A DNA stretch of 7,466 bases from Prevotellaceae bacterium (GCA_031273485.1 JAISRS010000028.1:1-7466); one strand, 5' to 3'. Shown: positions 1 to 7,020, counted from the first letter of the stretch. The notes: generated from the sequence alone by a model not told the origin. Made by a program: numbers and translations.

Positions 1-4
1 AAAA

Positions 5-322
5 ATGACTTCTTTGATAATTTGGCCAATTGTTATAATGGTACTCATAAGTTTAATTCCGGTCATCAGAAATTGGATTCAAACGCATCATTGCCCAAAA
101 TGCGGGGCATGGTTCTCACTACAGTTTGTACGCTTTGATGTTACAGACAAAGTAACCGGACGTGATAAAATGCGTAACGGATGGCATTCGGGATTACGCG
201 GCGGATGGGGAAGCACCCATACCAGCGACCAGCCGTTTATACGCGAGTTTGGCAAGGCAAGGTATGTATGTACAAAATGCAACCTGCATTTGACAATCGA
301 GACGCATAGGGATAAAAGATGA
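5..322 (+). CDS. Small membrane-anchored zinc-ribbon protein
   Basis: A 105-residue protein that I do not recognise as a named family. Residues 3-21 are an uninterrupted hydrophobic stretch (LIIWPIVIMVLISLIPVI), probably one transmembrane helix or an uncleaved signal anchor. Two CxxC pairs follow, CPKC at 30-33 and CTKC at 89-92, as expected for a split zinc ribbon with a long insert between its knuckles. The insert is rich in Gly, Trp and His (around residues 59-73). The stop overlaps the next start as ATGA (319-322), so the two are translationally coupled and belong to one operon with the TerY-C-like protein. The start lies 4 bases from the window edge, so its ribosome binding site is not visible and the true start could be further upstream. 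Inference: a membrane tether or metal-sensing partner of the downstream phospho-signalling proteins. It could also be an unrelated small zinc-ribbon protein that happens to lead the operon. Confidence 0.72.
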   Translation: MTSLIIWPIVIMVLISLIPVIRNWIQTHHCPKCGAWFSLQFVRFDVTDKVTGRDKMRNGWHSGLRGGWGSTHTSDQPFIREFGKARYVCTKCNLHLTIETHRDKR

Positions 323-705
323 AAGAAAAGTTTAGAAAGCGTCTAAACGCTAAAGTTGTTCTCTGCAAATGTCCGAACCATCATAAAGATGAAAAAGATT
401 CGAGACTCTTCGGAATACGGATAGAGGAACAGGATAGCGATTGGATACGGACATGGGCTTTCAAAACCGACCTTGAAAAAGCGCACCGTGAAGGTTTTGA
501 CAGTGAAGTAACCAGCGGCGCTATGCAGCCGTCGTCCGATTATCCGGGCTGTCCATATTGCGGCACTATGAATATTGCCCAATGTATATGCGGAAACATA
601 TTTTGCGGTACGCCCGGAAAAACAACTTTAACCTGCCCTTGGTGCGGACAGACGGGCGAGTATCAAAATGTTAGTAAAATCAATGTACGAGGAGGAAACC
701 TGTAA
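319..705 (+). CDS. Stand-alone TerY-C-like zinc-cluster protein
   Basis: A 128-residue protein whose C-terminal half is a cysteine array: CPYCG at 78-82, CICG at 89-92, C96 and CPWCG at 106-110, which could hold two zinc ions. The spacing and the preceding YPGCPYCG context match my memory of the TerY-C domain, usually fused to or encoded beside TerY-like VWA proteins. An additional CKCPNHH cluster at 16-22 gives further possible metal ligands. The middle part (about 30-70, with the FGIRIE and WAFKT motifs and the AHREGFD segment) also looks family-typical. The start overlaps the previous stop by ATGA, and the kinase starts 11 nt after the stop. In this locus the VWA protein (2016-2735) lacks a cysteine cluster, so this gene appears to supply that domain as a separate chain. 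Likely role (inference): a metal-binding assembly or substrate subunit of the TerY-P complex in the cytoplasm. Confidence 0.88.
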   Translation: MKEKFRKRLNAKVVLCKCPNHHKDEKDSRLFGIRIEEQDSDWIRTWAFKTDLEKAHREGFDSEVTSGAMQPSSDYPGCPYCGTMNIAQCICGNIFCGTPGKTTLTCPWCGQTGEYQNVSKINVRGGNL

Positions 706-716
706 GCAGGCAAGAT

Positions 717-1991
717 ATGATGTATTTATCTAAAGGATATAGCATAAAAACCAAATCCGGCAAAACCGTAAAGGTACTGGATTTTATTGGCGAAGGCGGT
801 CAAGGCGCGGTCTATAAAGTTGACTACAACGGCGCGCTCAAAGCCTTGAAATGGTACACAGGAAAAAAAATCAAACACCCGAAAAAGTTCTACGATAACC
901 TTGATAATAATATCAAGAGAGGCGCGCCGACTGCGTCATTTCTTTGGCCGCTTGATATTACGGAAAAAGATGAAGAAGCGTTTGGCTATGTAATGGATTT
1001 GCGCCCGTCTGAATACAAGGATTTTACGTTTTTTCTGTTGGCAAAAGAAAAGTTTAATAGCGTTAACGCGATGTTAAACGCCGCGCTGAATATTTCCGCC
1101 GGTTTCAGGGAACTGCACAATAAAGGGTATAGTTATCAGGACTTGAATGACGGTAACTTTTTTATTAACCCCAAAAACGGCGCTGTTTTAATTTGCGACA
1201 ACGATAATGTATCCGAATACGGCAAATCAAGCGGCATAGCGGGAAAAGCACGTTATATGGCCCCTGAAATAGTATTAGGCAAAGATGCGCCAAGCGTGAA
1301 GACAGACAGCTTTTCATTGGGTGTGGTTTTGTTTCTACTTTTTATCAATTCCCATCCTTTGGAAGGCAAGAAAACCTGCGTCCCCTGCATGACCGAGGAA
1401 AATGAAAAGAAGTTTTACGGTAAAGAGCCGGTTTTCATTTATGACCCGCAGGATACCTCGAACAGACCGGAACCGGGCGTACATAGAGGCGCGATAAAAA
1501 GGTGGAAGCTATATCCAAAATGCCTGCAAGAAATGTTTCAGAAAGCTTTTAGCAAGCAGACTTTGGACGACCAGTCGTACCGTGTGCTTGAAATAGACTG
1601 GTTGCGCCTGTTTATCAGGCTTAGGTCGGAAATTTTCAAATGTTCCTGCGGTGAGGTCTTTTTTGCCGATGCCGTACAGGAAACGGCTTGTCCAAAATGC
1701 GGGAAAAAGAATAAGTTCCCGATGTATATAAAAACAAAGAAATATAATGTTCCGGTTCATCAAAGAACAAAGCTGTATGCGTGCCACACAATAGAAGATT
1801 CCTTGGACTATTCTACGCTTGCGGCGGAAGTTATGCAAAGAAACGATGAATTTGAATTAAAAAATGTTTCGGACAAGGCATGGATTGTATCAAACAATGA
1901 GAAGCAATCAACAGTTTCTCCCGGATCAGCTATAATCCTGAATAAAAGCAGCACATTTGATTTCGGCGGTACAAAAGCCGAGGTTATATAA
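717..1991 (+). CDS. TerY-P type Ser/Thr kinase with C-terminal zinc ribbon
   Basis: A 424-residue protein kinase-like enzyme. The Gly-rich loop is GEGGQGAVYKV at 25-35 and the beta-3 lysine is probably K45 (ALKWY), with K42 as the alternative. The catalytic loop reads YQDLNDGN (140-147), giving catalytic D142 and metal-binding N147. The DFG position reads CDNDN (160-164) with D161 as metal ligand, and MAPE at 181-184 ends the activation segment. The canonical HRD histidine and arginine are replaced, and no clear alpha-C glutamate is visible between 54 and 75; as I recall, this is typical of the TerY-P kinase group. After the kinase fold comes a zinc ribbon (C309, C311, C325, C328) and then a beta-rich tail of about 85 residues of unknown role. 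No membrane segment is seen. Tandem ATGs stand at 717 and 720; AGCAGG at 705-710 is the nearest Shine-Dalgarno-like sequence. Predicted role: cytoplasmic phosphorylation opposed by the PP2C encoded two genes later. Confidence 0.94.
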   Translation: MMYLSKGYSIKTKSGKTVKVLDFIGEGGQGAVYKVDYNGALKALKWYTGKKIKHPKKFYDNLDNNIKRGAPTASFLWPLDITEKDEEAFGYVMDLRPSEYKDFTFFLLAKEKFNSVNAMLNAALNISAGFRELHNKGYSYQDLNDGNFFINPKNGAVLICDNDNVSEYGKSSGIAGKARYMAPEIVLGKDAPSVKTDSFSLGVVLFLLFINSHPLEGKKTCVPCMTEENEKKFYGKEPVFIYDPQDTSNRPEPGVHRGAIKRWKLYPKCLQEMFQKAFSKQTLDDQSYRVLEIDWLRLFIRLRSEIFKCSCGEVFFADAVQETACPKCGKKNKFPMYIKTKKYNVPVHQRTKLYACHTIEDSLDYSTLAAEVMQRNDEFELKNVSDKAWIVSNNEKQSTVSPGSAIILNKSSTFDFGGTKAEVI

Positions 1992-2003
1992 TTTTGAGAC
2001 TAT

Positions 2004-2009
2004 AAGGAG
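2004..2009 (+). promoter_or_regulatory. Strong ribosome binding site for the VWA gene
   Basis: AAGGAG ends 6 nt before the ATG at 2016. It is the best Shine-Dalgarno sequence among the seven main genes, which suggests that the VWA subunit is translated independently and possibly in excess over the kinase. Confidence 0.8.
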
Positions 2010-2015
2010 TTTAAT

Positions 2016-2735
2016 ATGTCTTTAATTGATGAAGTGGAAGCGGTGCCCAGAAAAACAATGGTTCTTTTCTTTATTATTGATACATCTGGCAGTATGAGCG
2101 GTGATAAAATCGGCAAAGTCAATGCCGCTATTGATGAACTTGTTCCTGAAATAAAGGACATATCATCCAGCAATGCTGACGCGCAAATTAAAATTGCCGC
2201 AATGCAGTTTGATTCCGGTTGCAGATGGATTACGTCATCAGGCCCGATTGATGCCGAAAGTTTTCGCTGGAATTACATCAACGCTACTGGTGTAACGGAT
2301 TTTGGTGCCGCTTGTAAAGAACTGAACCTGAAGCTTTCTACCAAAGAATTCTTGAACGAGGCTTCCGGCGCTTTTGCGCCCGCGATAATTCTGCTTTCAG
2401 ACGGAGAGCCTACCGATAATTGGAAGTCTGAACTGGATGAATTAAAAAGCAATAATTGGTTCAAATGCGCGATAAAGGTCGCTCTCGCTGTAGGTCACGA
2501 TGCCAATCATGATGTATTGGAACAATTTACAGGAACTTCCGAAGCTGTTTTAGAGGTCAACAACGGGGCTATGCTCAAAAAAATGATCAAATTTGTAAGC
2601 GTCAGGGCATCTAAGGTTGCAAGTAAAAGCACACAGGTAGGCAGTGAAACTAAAACCAAACAGGAACAACTGAATGACGATTTGAAAGAAATTGCCGAGG
2701 AAAATGCTGCCGATAACAGTGACGATGAATGGTAA
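2016..2735 (+). CDS. TerY-like von Willebrand factor A domain protein
   Basis: A 239-residue single-domain VWA protein. The MIDAS is complete: DTSGS at 22-26 (D22, S24, S26), T94 in the TDFG motif and D129 in LLSDGEPTD (126-134). It should therefore bind a divalent metal and make adhesion-type contacts with a partner carrying an acidic residue. The domain spans roughly residues 12-200. The tail is charged and ends in an acidic patch (DNSDDEW, 233-239) that could itself be a ligand or phosphorylation site. Length and motifs fit TerY-like proteins of TerY-P triads, except that the cysteine-rich TerY-C domain is not fused here but encoded separately at 319-705. No signal peptide is present, so the protein should be cytoplasmic. 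Expected role (family knowledge plus inference): a metal-dependent scaffold linking the kinase, the PP2C and their target. The downstream PP2C gene begins 3 nt after the stop, so the two are probably coupled. Confidence 0.95.
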   Translation: MSLIDEVEAVPRKTMVLFFIIDTSGSMSGDKIGKVNAAIDELVPEIKDISSSNADAQIKIAAMQFDSGCRWITSSGPIDAESFRWNYINATGVTDFGAACKELNLKLSTKEFLNEASGAFAPAIILLSDGEPTDNWKSELDELKSNNWFKCAIKVALAVGHDANHDVLEQFTGTSEAVLEVNNGAMLKKMIKFVSVRASKVASKSTQVGSETKTKQEQLNDDLKEIAEENAADNSDDEW

Positions 2736-2738
2736 AAC

Positions 2739-3884
2739 GTGAAACTAATGAATGAAATGAATAATCGGAAGGTATTTGCTGTTTCAGTACAAGGTGCGAA
2801 CCATATAAAAACAGGAAAAGTATGTCAGGACTATAGCCTTGCCGTAAACGGTACGCACGATTACTATGAAACCTGCATAGGGGATCAAAGTACATGGGAA
2901 CGCAAAAAACAGCCACTGTTTAAAACCAAACCCCTTGGCAGTATTGCGGTAGTTGCCGACGGGCACGGCGGGGATGATTTTTTCCGAAGCGATAAAGGCT
3001 CGCGGTTTGCGGCGGAGAGCGCACGGAACTGCATAGCCGATTTTTTGCGGGAAAAACGAAAGAAAGGCTTATTACCTTCAAAAGAAGAAATAAACCAGCT
3101 TATCAAAAGTATAATCAAGACCTGGAATGAAAAAGTGAAAGCGGATTTTGACGGCAGACCTTTCGGAAATTCAGAAATGTGCGATTTATCAGAGCAATCA
3201 AAGCAGCGTTATTTAAGCGGGGCCGAAGATTTTCGTCATGCTTACGGCACCACGCTTATTGCTGCGGCAATTTGTGAAAAATACTGGGTTGGCATTCATA
3301 TAGGAGACGGGCGGTTTACAATACTGGATAATAACGGCGTTTTTTCACAACCTGCCCCTTGGGATGACAGGTGCTTTCTTAATGTAACAACTTCCATTTG
3401 TGATGATGACGCATCCGATATGGCCAGAAAGGTTCTATCAAGTTTAGATCCGAAAGCTGATAATGCAAAAAATAATGACCCAACTGTATCATTTGTGAAC
3501 ATGGATATTCCAGCGGGGATATTTCTTTGCAGTGACGGCATAGATGATTCTTACCCTGTTCACGATAATGAAAAATATTTAGCGCGGTTTTACCGGACGC
3601 TTTCAATGAATTTTATTGAAAAGGACTTTGATGTTGTCTATAATGATATTCGACAAACTTTGCCGCAGTTGAGCAAAAAAGGTTCCGGTGATGATATGAG
3701 CATTGCCGGAATATTTGATCTGGGTTCATTGGGAAAATTATACCCTCTTTTTATGGAACAAATAGAAAACGAAAAACATGAAATCGAAAAAGAACAGGCA
3801 GAGTCACATGAAGAGGCGGTACGAGAAAAAGTTATTGAGATAATTAAAGAAAAACAAATCAAATCTGACGGTTTCTTGGGTTGA
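2739..3884 (+). CDS. PP2C-family protein phosphatase of the TerY-P triad
   Basis: A 381-residue PP2C/PPM-type Ser/Thr phosphatase. Motifs in order: the opening GANHIKTGKVCQD (19-31) with D31; DGHGG at 74-78; the IGDGR strand with D190; CSDGIDD with D266; and GSGDDMS with D318/D319. All the aspartates expected to hold the two metal ions are present, so it should be active. The C-terminus (about 342-376) is a Glu/Lys-rich, probably coiled-coil helix that could dock a partner. The listed start is GTG at 2739, 3 nt after the VWA stop; ATG codons at 2748 and 2757 are alternatives. None has a good Shine-Dalgarno sequence, so expression probably relies on coupling to the VWA gene. Role: dephosphorylates the kinase or its targets and so keeps the system off or resets it (inference). 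Base composition falls towards the end of the gene. Confidence 0.95.
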   Translation: MKLMNEMNNRKVFAVSVQGANHIKTGKVCQDYSLAVNGTHDYYETCIGDQSTWERKKQPLFKTKPLGSIAVVADGHGGDDFFRSDKGSRFAAESARNCIADFLREKRKKGLLPSKEEINQLIKSIIKTWNEKVKADFDGRPFGNSEMCDLSEQSKQRYLSGAEDFRHAYGTTLIAAAICEKYWVGIHIGDGRFTILDNNGVFSQPAPWDDRCFLNVTTSICDDDASDMARKVLSSLDPKADNAKNNDPTVSFVNMDIPAGIFLCSDGIDDSYPVHDNEKYLARFYRTLSMNFIEKDFDVVYNDIRQTLPQLSKKGSGDDMSIAGIFDLGSLGKLYPLFMEQIENEKHEIEKEQAESHEEAVREKVIEIIKEKQIKSDGFLG

Positions 3885-3926
3885 CATCTTGACATGAAAG
3901 CATGGGTAGAAATTGAAAGATGTCAA
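3881..3926. promoter_or_regulatory. Perfect 10-bp inverted repeat over a start codon
   Basis: TTGACATCTT (3881-3890) is exactly complementary to AAGATGTCAA (3917-3926), with a 26-nt spacer. The right arm contains the ATG of the 255-residue gene (3920-3922) and the left arm overlaps the PP2C stop. A second TTGACAT at 3889-3895 can pair with the same ATGTCAA (3920-3926), so two mutually exclusive stems are possible. As RNA, either stem would hide the start codon; as DNA, it could be an operator for a dimeric regulator. It sits exactly between the medium-GC triad and the AT-rich gene pair. No T-run follows, so it is not a typical terminator. Confidence 0.5.
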
Positions 3927-4687
3927 TACTATTAAAAAATGTGCTTTCCGAGATTTCAAATATACATGGCTTAAAGGCGTTTATAAATAGACATTTTTTA
4001 TGTGAAGTTCTATCTAATTATTTAAACACCGATTACAAGAAAGAAGCAAAACTGCTTATAAGAGTAGCAAAAGCCGGATATGTAGCAAACATAGCTAAAT
4101 CAAATAAAGTCAAAAATAAAGAAATAATCAACAGACAATTACATGAAGATGAATCTATTGATAAAAAAATTGTTGAACAACTTGTCGATTCTCTGTTTGA
4201 TGTGATTAATCAGGCAAAAATTCGTGAAGCCAATATTATGGATGAAATCAAAAAAGATGCTGTAATTGCCGAGCAGAAAGAAAGAGAGTTGAAACATCAA
4301 AAAATGCACGAAGTACTTGAAGAAGCTCTAAAAAAAATCCTGAAATCTTACGGATTGAATGTTTTAGATGATTATGATCTTTGCCGCGCGCTATTAAAGG
4401 ATATGGCTAATGGGGACTATGTTGAGGAAATTACAGTTATTTCTATATTGCTCAAGAGAAAAATACATAGTGACAAGCATATAAAAAGAAATGTACTGAA
4501 GAAATCAATGGAAGAATTAAGCGTTTTGCTTTCGAATATTTATTGGAATGATGCCAACACAGATATAGACGTAAAATCACTAATTATGATTATAATAAAG
4601 AATATTTTGGAACTTGAAATTTACACCAAAAATGACGCAGGATCAAAGAAATGGATAATCAATTTCTTCAAATTATTAAAGAAATAA
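3920..4687 (+). CDS. Helical protein with two copies of a 50-residue module
   Basis: A 255-residue, almost wholly helical, AT-rich gene product that I cannot assign to a named family. Residues 9-58 and 137-186 are two copies of one module, alignable without gaps: a short helix, then Gly (G17, G145), then a segment centred on a leucine-rich L/LL helix, an aromatic residue or Met, and a conserved Glu (E42, E170). The first copy is followed by a second element (68-97). A charged, probably coiled-coil linker (98-132) separates the copies. The third copy opens the next protein. No signal peptide, membrane segment or catalytic motif is seen. ATG 3920 is the only plausible start, because an in-frame TGA stands at 3914-3916; its Shine-Dalgarno sequence is poor. 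The 3' end overlaps the TPR gene by 37 nt. Likely role (inference): a partner or adaptor binding the TPR protein through like-with-like module contacts. Confidence 0.85.
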   Translation: MSILLKNVLSEISNIHGLKAFINRHFLCEVLSNYLNTDYKKEAKLLIRVAKAGYVANIAKSNKVKNKEIINRQLHEDESIDKKIVEQLVDSLFDVINQAKIREANIMDEIKKDAVIAEQKERELKHQKMHEVLEEALKKILKSYGLNVLDDYDLCRALLKDMANGDYVEEITVISILLKRKIHSDKHIKRNVLKKSMEELSVLLSNIYWNDANTDIDVKSLIMIIIKNILELEIYTKNDAGSKKWIINFFKLLKK

Positions 4688-7020
4688 CAGATAATTATGG
4701 AATAGACGTATTCAATGATTTATCTATTACAAAATCACTTCTGGCGGATTATTCCGAAGGCGCGTTTTATAAAGAACGGAACCTCTTTATTTGGATTTTA
4801 GAAAGTAACTGTCATAAAGCATTAACAACTAATCAGGAAATTGATGAGTGGAAAGCAGACTGGGTGAAAAAATTATATGAAGAAGATTTTATCAACGAAG
4901 ATTCGGTATCATTTATGCTTGATTTTATTCTCGATACGGCTATCGCATTTGATTATTTTTTTGATAGAGGAAAATGTCTATTAAAAGATGATAACTATGA
5001 TGACGCAGTAATATTTTTTGACAGAGCAATAAATCGTTTGCCAAGTTCTTTTGATGCGTATAGATGCAAGGGATTTGCATTATTAAAAGCTAAGAATTAT
5101 TCAGAAGCTATAATTAATTTCAAGTACGCTATTAAACTAAAAGAAAACGGCGAATTATTGTTAGCACCATTATTGTATGAATCATATTTTAATTGGGGTA
5201 TTCATTGTTTAGAAAATAATATTGGCAAAGAAGCGGTTAATCATTTCAATAATGCCATAAAATATATTACGGATGATAAAAAGCAATATATTGAACTATT
5301 AACATATCTTGCGTCTTCTTATGAAAATATTAAAAATTATAACGATGCTATAGAAGCTTATTCAGAAATAATTAAAATCGATGAAAAAGATATAAAAGCG
5401 TATAAGAAACGTTTACATATATATTATAAAATGTGCAGATATGATGAAGTATTAATTGACTGCAAAATACTACTGGATGCCAACAAGTCTGATGTTGAGA
5501 CAATTTATCATATAGCTTTAGTTTATTACAAGCAGGAGAAATACTTTGATTCAAAAGATGAAATCGAAATATTATTACAAATGGATATTTCACTGGAATT
5601 AAAAAATAAAATTGAAAATCTAAAAACTCTTGTAAACATGGAAATATCACATTTTTATGAAAAATCAGGCGATTCGTATTATGAAAACAAAAATTATCAA
5701 AAAGCGATAAAAAATTATGAAAAAGTATTAAAGTATTATACCAGCGACTCTATACTCTTAAAAATCGGATTTTCTTATTTTATACCAAAAAATAACGATT
5801 TGGCATTAATTACTTTTAAGAAAATTTTGGATTCTTATTCTGATTCTGTTGAACATCTAATTGCCAATGGTGTTATAAAATTTTTAAAAGGACACTATGA
5901 AGAAACTATTAAACATTTTGAAAATAAAAATGTGATGGTTTCATCCCATAGTGAATTTACAAATCCGATACTAATAAAGGCATACCTTAACCATGGAAAT
6001 TATCTGATGCGATTGGGAAAAATAGATGAGGCTTATACTCTATATACTAATGCCAATAAATATTTTCCGGACCAATTGGAATTTACTATTGGAAAAGGAA
6101 TAGCGGCTTATAGAAAAAATGATTTTTATGTCGCGATTGATTTATTGGAAAAATCACTCATATTGAAGCCGGATAACAGTGATGATTTATGTGATATTTT
6201 ATATGATGCATATTTAAATATTGGAATTCAAAACAATGTTAATGAAGAATATCGCGAAGCAATTGTTAATTTTAATAAAGTAATTCATAATATCGAAAAT
6301 ACCAATCAAAAATATATAATTGCCATAAAAAATAGAAGTTACTCATTTTGCAAAATGGACCGGTATGATGATGTAATTAATGATTGTTCCGCTATACTAA
6401 ATATCGAAGACGACATCGATACATTAGTAATGCGCGCAGAGACTTATATGAAATTAGATAATTACAAATTTGCGTTGAAAGATTGTAATAGAATCCTTGA
6501 ATTGGAGACGCATAATTTTAAGGCATATTTAAATCGTATAAACATTTTAGTTAAACAGGATTATATGATAATAGCAAAGATTCTTGCGGAAATGGCGCTC
6601 CGTAATAAAGTGATGCAACCAATTTACAAAGAATTGACGAATGTACTTGACAAAATCAACTCAGAATTATCTTTAGAATATAAAGAGTATAACAAATCTG
6701 GAGAATTGAATCTATTTGAAAATAATTATTCTTATGCAATACACTGCTTTTTGAAAGCAATATTTATTAATCCAAATGATCATATTTCTTTTGTTAGGAT
6801 TGGATATTCATTAAATCAATTGAAGAAACAAGGAAATGACAGTAATATGAACAATACTTTTTATTATTATGGTTTAATACATGCGAAAGAAAGTATAAAA
6901 GATGTATTCAGGGATGAAATAGAACAGGCCGAATCTTTTCACATAACCAAAGAATATAACCAATATATATCTTCGATTATTGATAATATAAACATGCAAT
7001 TATCACAGATAAAAAATTGA
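4651..7020 (+). CDS. Large TPR-repeat protein with N-terminal helical module
   Basis: A 789-residue cytoplasmic repeat protein. Residues 1-98 hold the helical module shared with the preceding gene (aligned core 9-58, with G17 and E42 at identical positions, plus a second element around 71-98). From about residue 100 to 760 there are about 16-17 TPR-like units with the usual pattern of a small residue, an aromatic, then a Tyr-x-x-Ala/Ile helix, for example NYDDAVIFFDRAI, NYSEAIINFKYAI and NYQKAIKNYEKVL. The units form a long-range duplication with a period of about 342 residues. No catalytic motif, signal peptide or membrane helix is seen. The start at 4651 is supported by AGGA about 9 nt upstream and by the module beginning at once. 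The gene is strongly AT-rich, unlike the triad genes. Inference: a solenoid scaffold that recognises a peptide or protein, possibly the trigger or the phosphorylated target. Confidence 0.94.
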   Translation: MDNQFLQIIKEITDNYGIDVFNDLSITKSLLADYSEGAFYKERNLFIWILESNCHKALTTNQEIDEWKADWVKKLYEEDFINEDSVSFMLDFILDTAIAFDYFFDRGKCLLKDDNYDDAVIFFDRAINRLPSSFDAYRCKGFALLKAKNYSEAIINFKYAIKLKENGELLLAPLLYESYFNWGIHCLENNIGKEAVNHFNNAIKYITDDKKQYIELLTYLASSYENIKNYNDAIEAYSEIIKIDEKDIKAYKKRLHIYYKMCRYDEVLIDCKILLDANKSDVETIYHIALVYYKQEKYFDSKDEIEILLQMDISLELKNKIENLKTLVNMEISHFYEKSGDSYYENKNYQKAIKNYEKVLKYYTSDSILLKIGFSYFIPKNNDLALITFKKILDSYSDSVEHLIANGVIKFLKGHYEETIKHFENKNVMVSSHSEFTNPILIKAYLNHGNYLMRLGKIDEAYTLYTNANKYFPDQLEFTIGKGIAAYRKNDFYVAIDLLEKSLILKPDNSDDLCDILYDAYLNIGIQNNVNEEYREAIVNFNKVIHNIENTNQKYIIAIKNRSYSFCKMDRYDDVINDCSAILNIEDDIDTLVMRAETYMKLDNYKFALKDCNRILELETHNFKAYLNRINILVKQDYMIIAKILAEMALRNKVMQPIYKELTNVLDKINSELSLEYKEYNKSGELNLFENNYSYAIHCFLKAIFINPNDHISFVRIGYSLNQLKKQGNDSNMNNTFYYYGLIHAKESIKDVFRDEIEQAESFHITKEYNQYISSIIDNINMQLSQIKN
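4960..6996 (+). repeat. Ancient tandem duplication of a TPR array (protein level)
   Basis: Residues about 104-440 and 446-782 of the TPR protein align as two copies. R106-G107 matches H448-G449, the K-G pair lies at residues 140-141 and 482-483, and FNWGI (N181) matches LNIGI (N523): all have an offset of exactly 342. EKSG (K338) matches NKSG (K682), an offset of 344. The nucleotide sequences have diverged too far to look repeated by eye, so the duplication is old. Confidence 0.7.

Noticed and set aside
1509..1838. 109-codon open frame on the minus strand
   Set aside because: It lies wholly within the kinase gene, which has clear family motifs on the + strand. Its translation shows no recognisable domain and it has no credible ribosome binding site. 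The other minus-strand frames under the genes are rejected for the same reason.
2016..2735. Assignment to a full tellurite-resistance (terZABCDE) operon
   Set aside because: No TerD-domain or TerC membrane protein is in the window. Only the TerY-P type signalling genes are present, so tellurite resistance itself is not supported.
3881..3917. Two TTGACA boxes (3881-3886 and 3889-3894) as a promoter for the repeat genes
   Set aside because: No TATAAT-like hexamer lies 16-18 bp downstream of either; the corresponding bases are GGGTAG and ATTGAA. The boxes are better explained as part of the inverted and direct repeats.
3920..4687. The 255-residue gene as a pseudogene or truncated remnant
   Set aside because: The frame is intact, two ordered module copies are kept, the start is fixed by an upstream in-frame stop, and the overlap with the next gene is of a normal coupled type.
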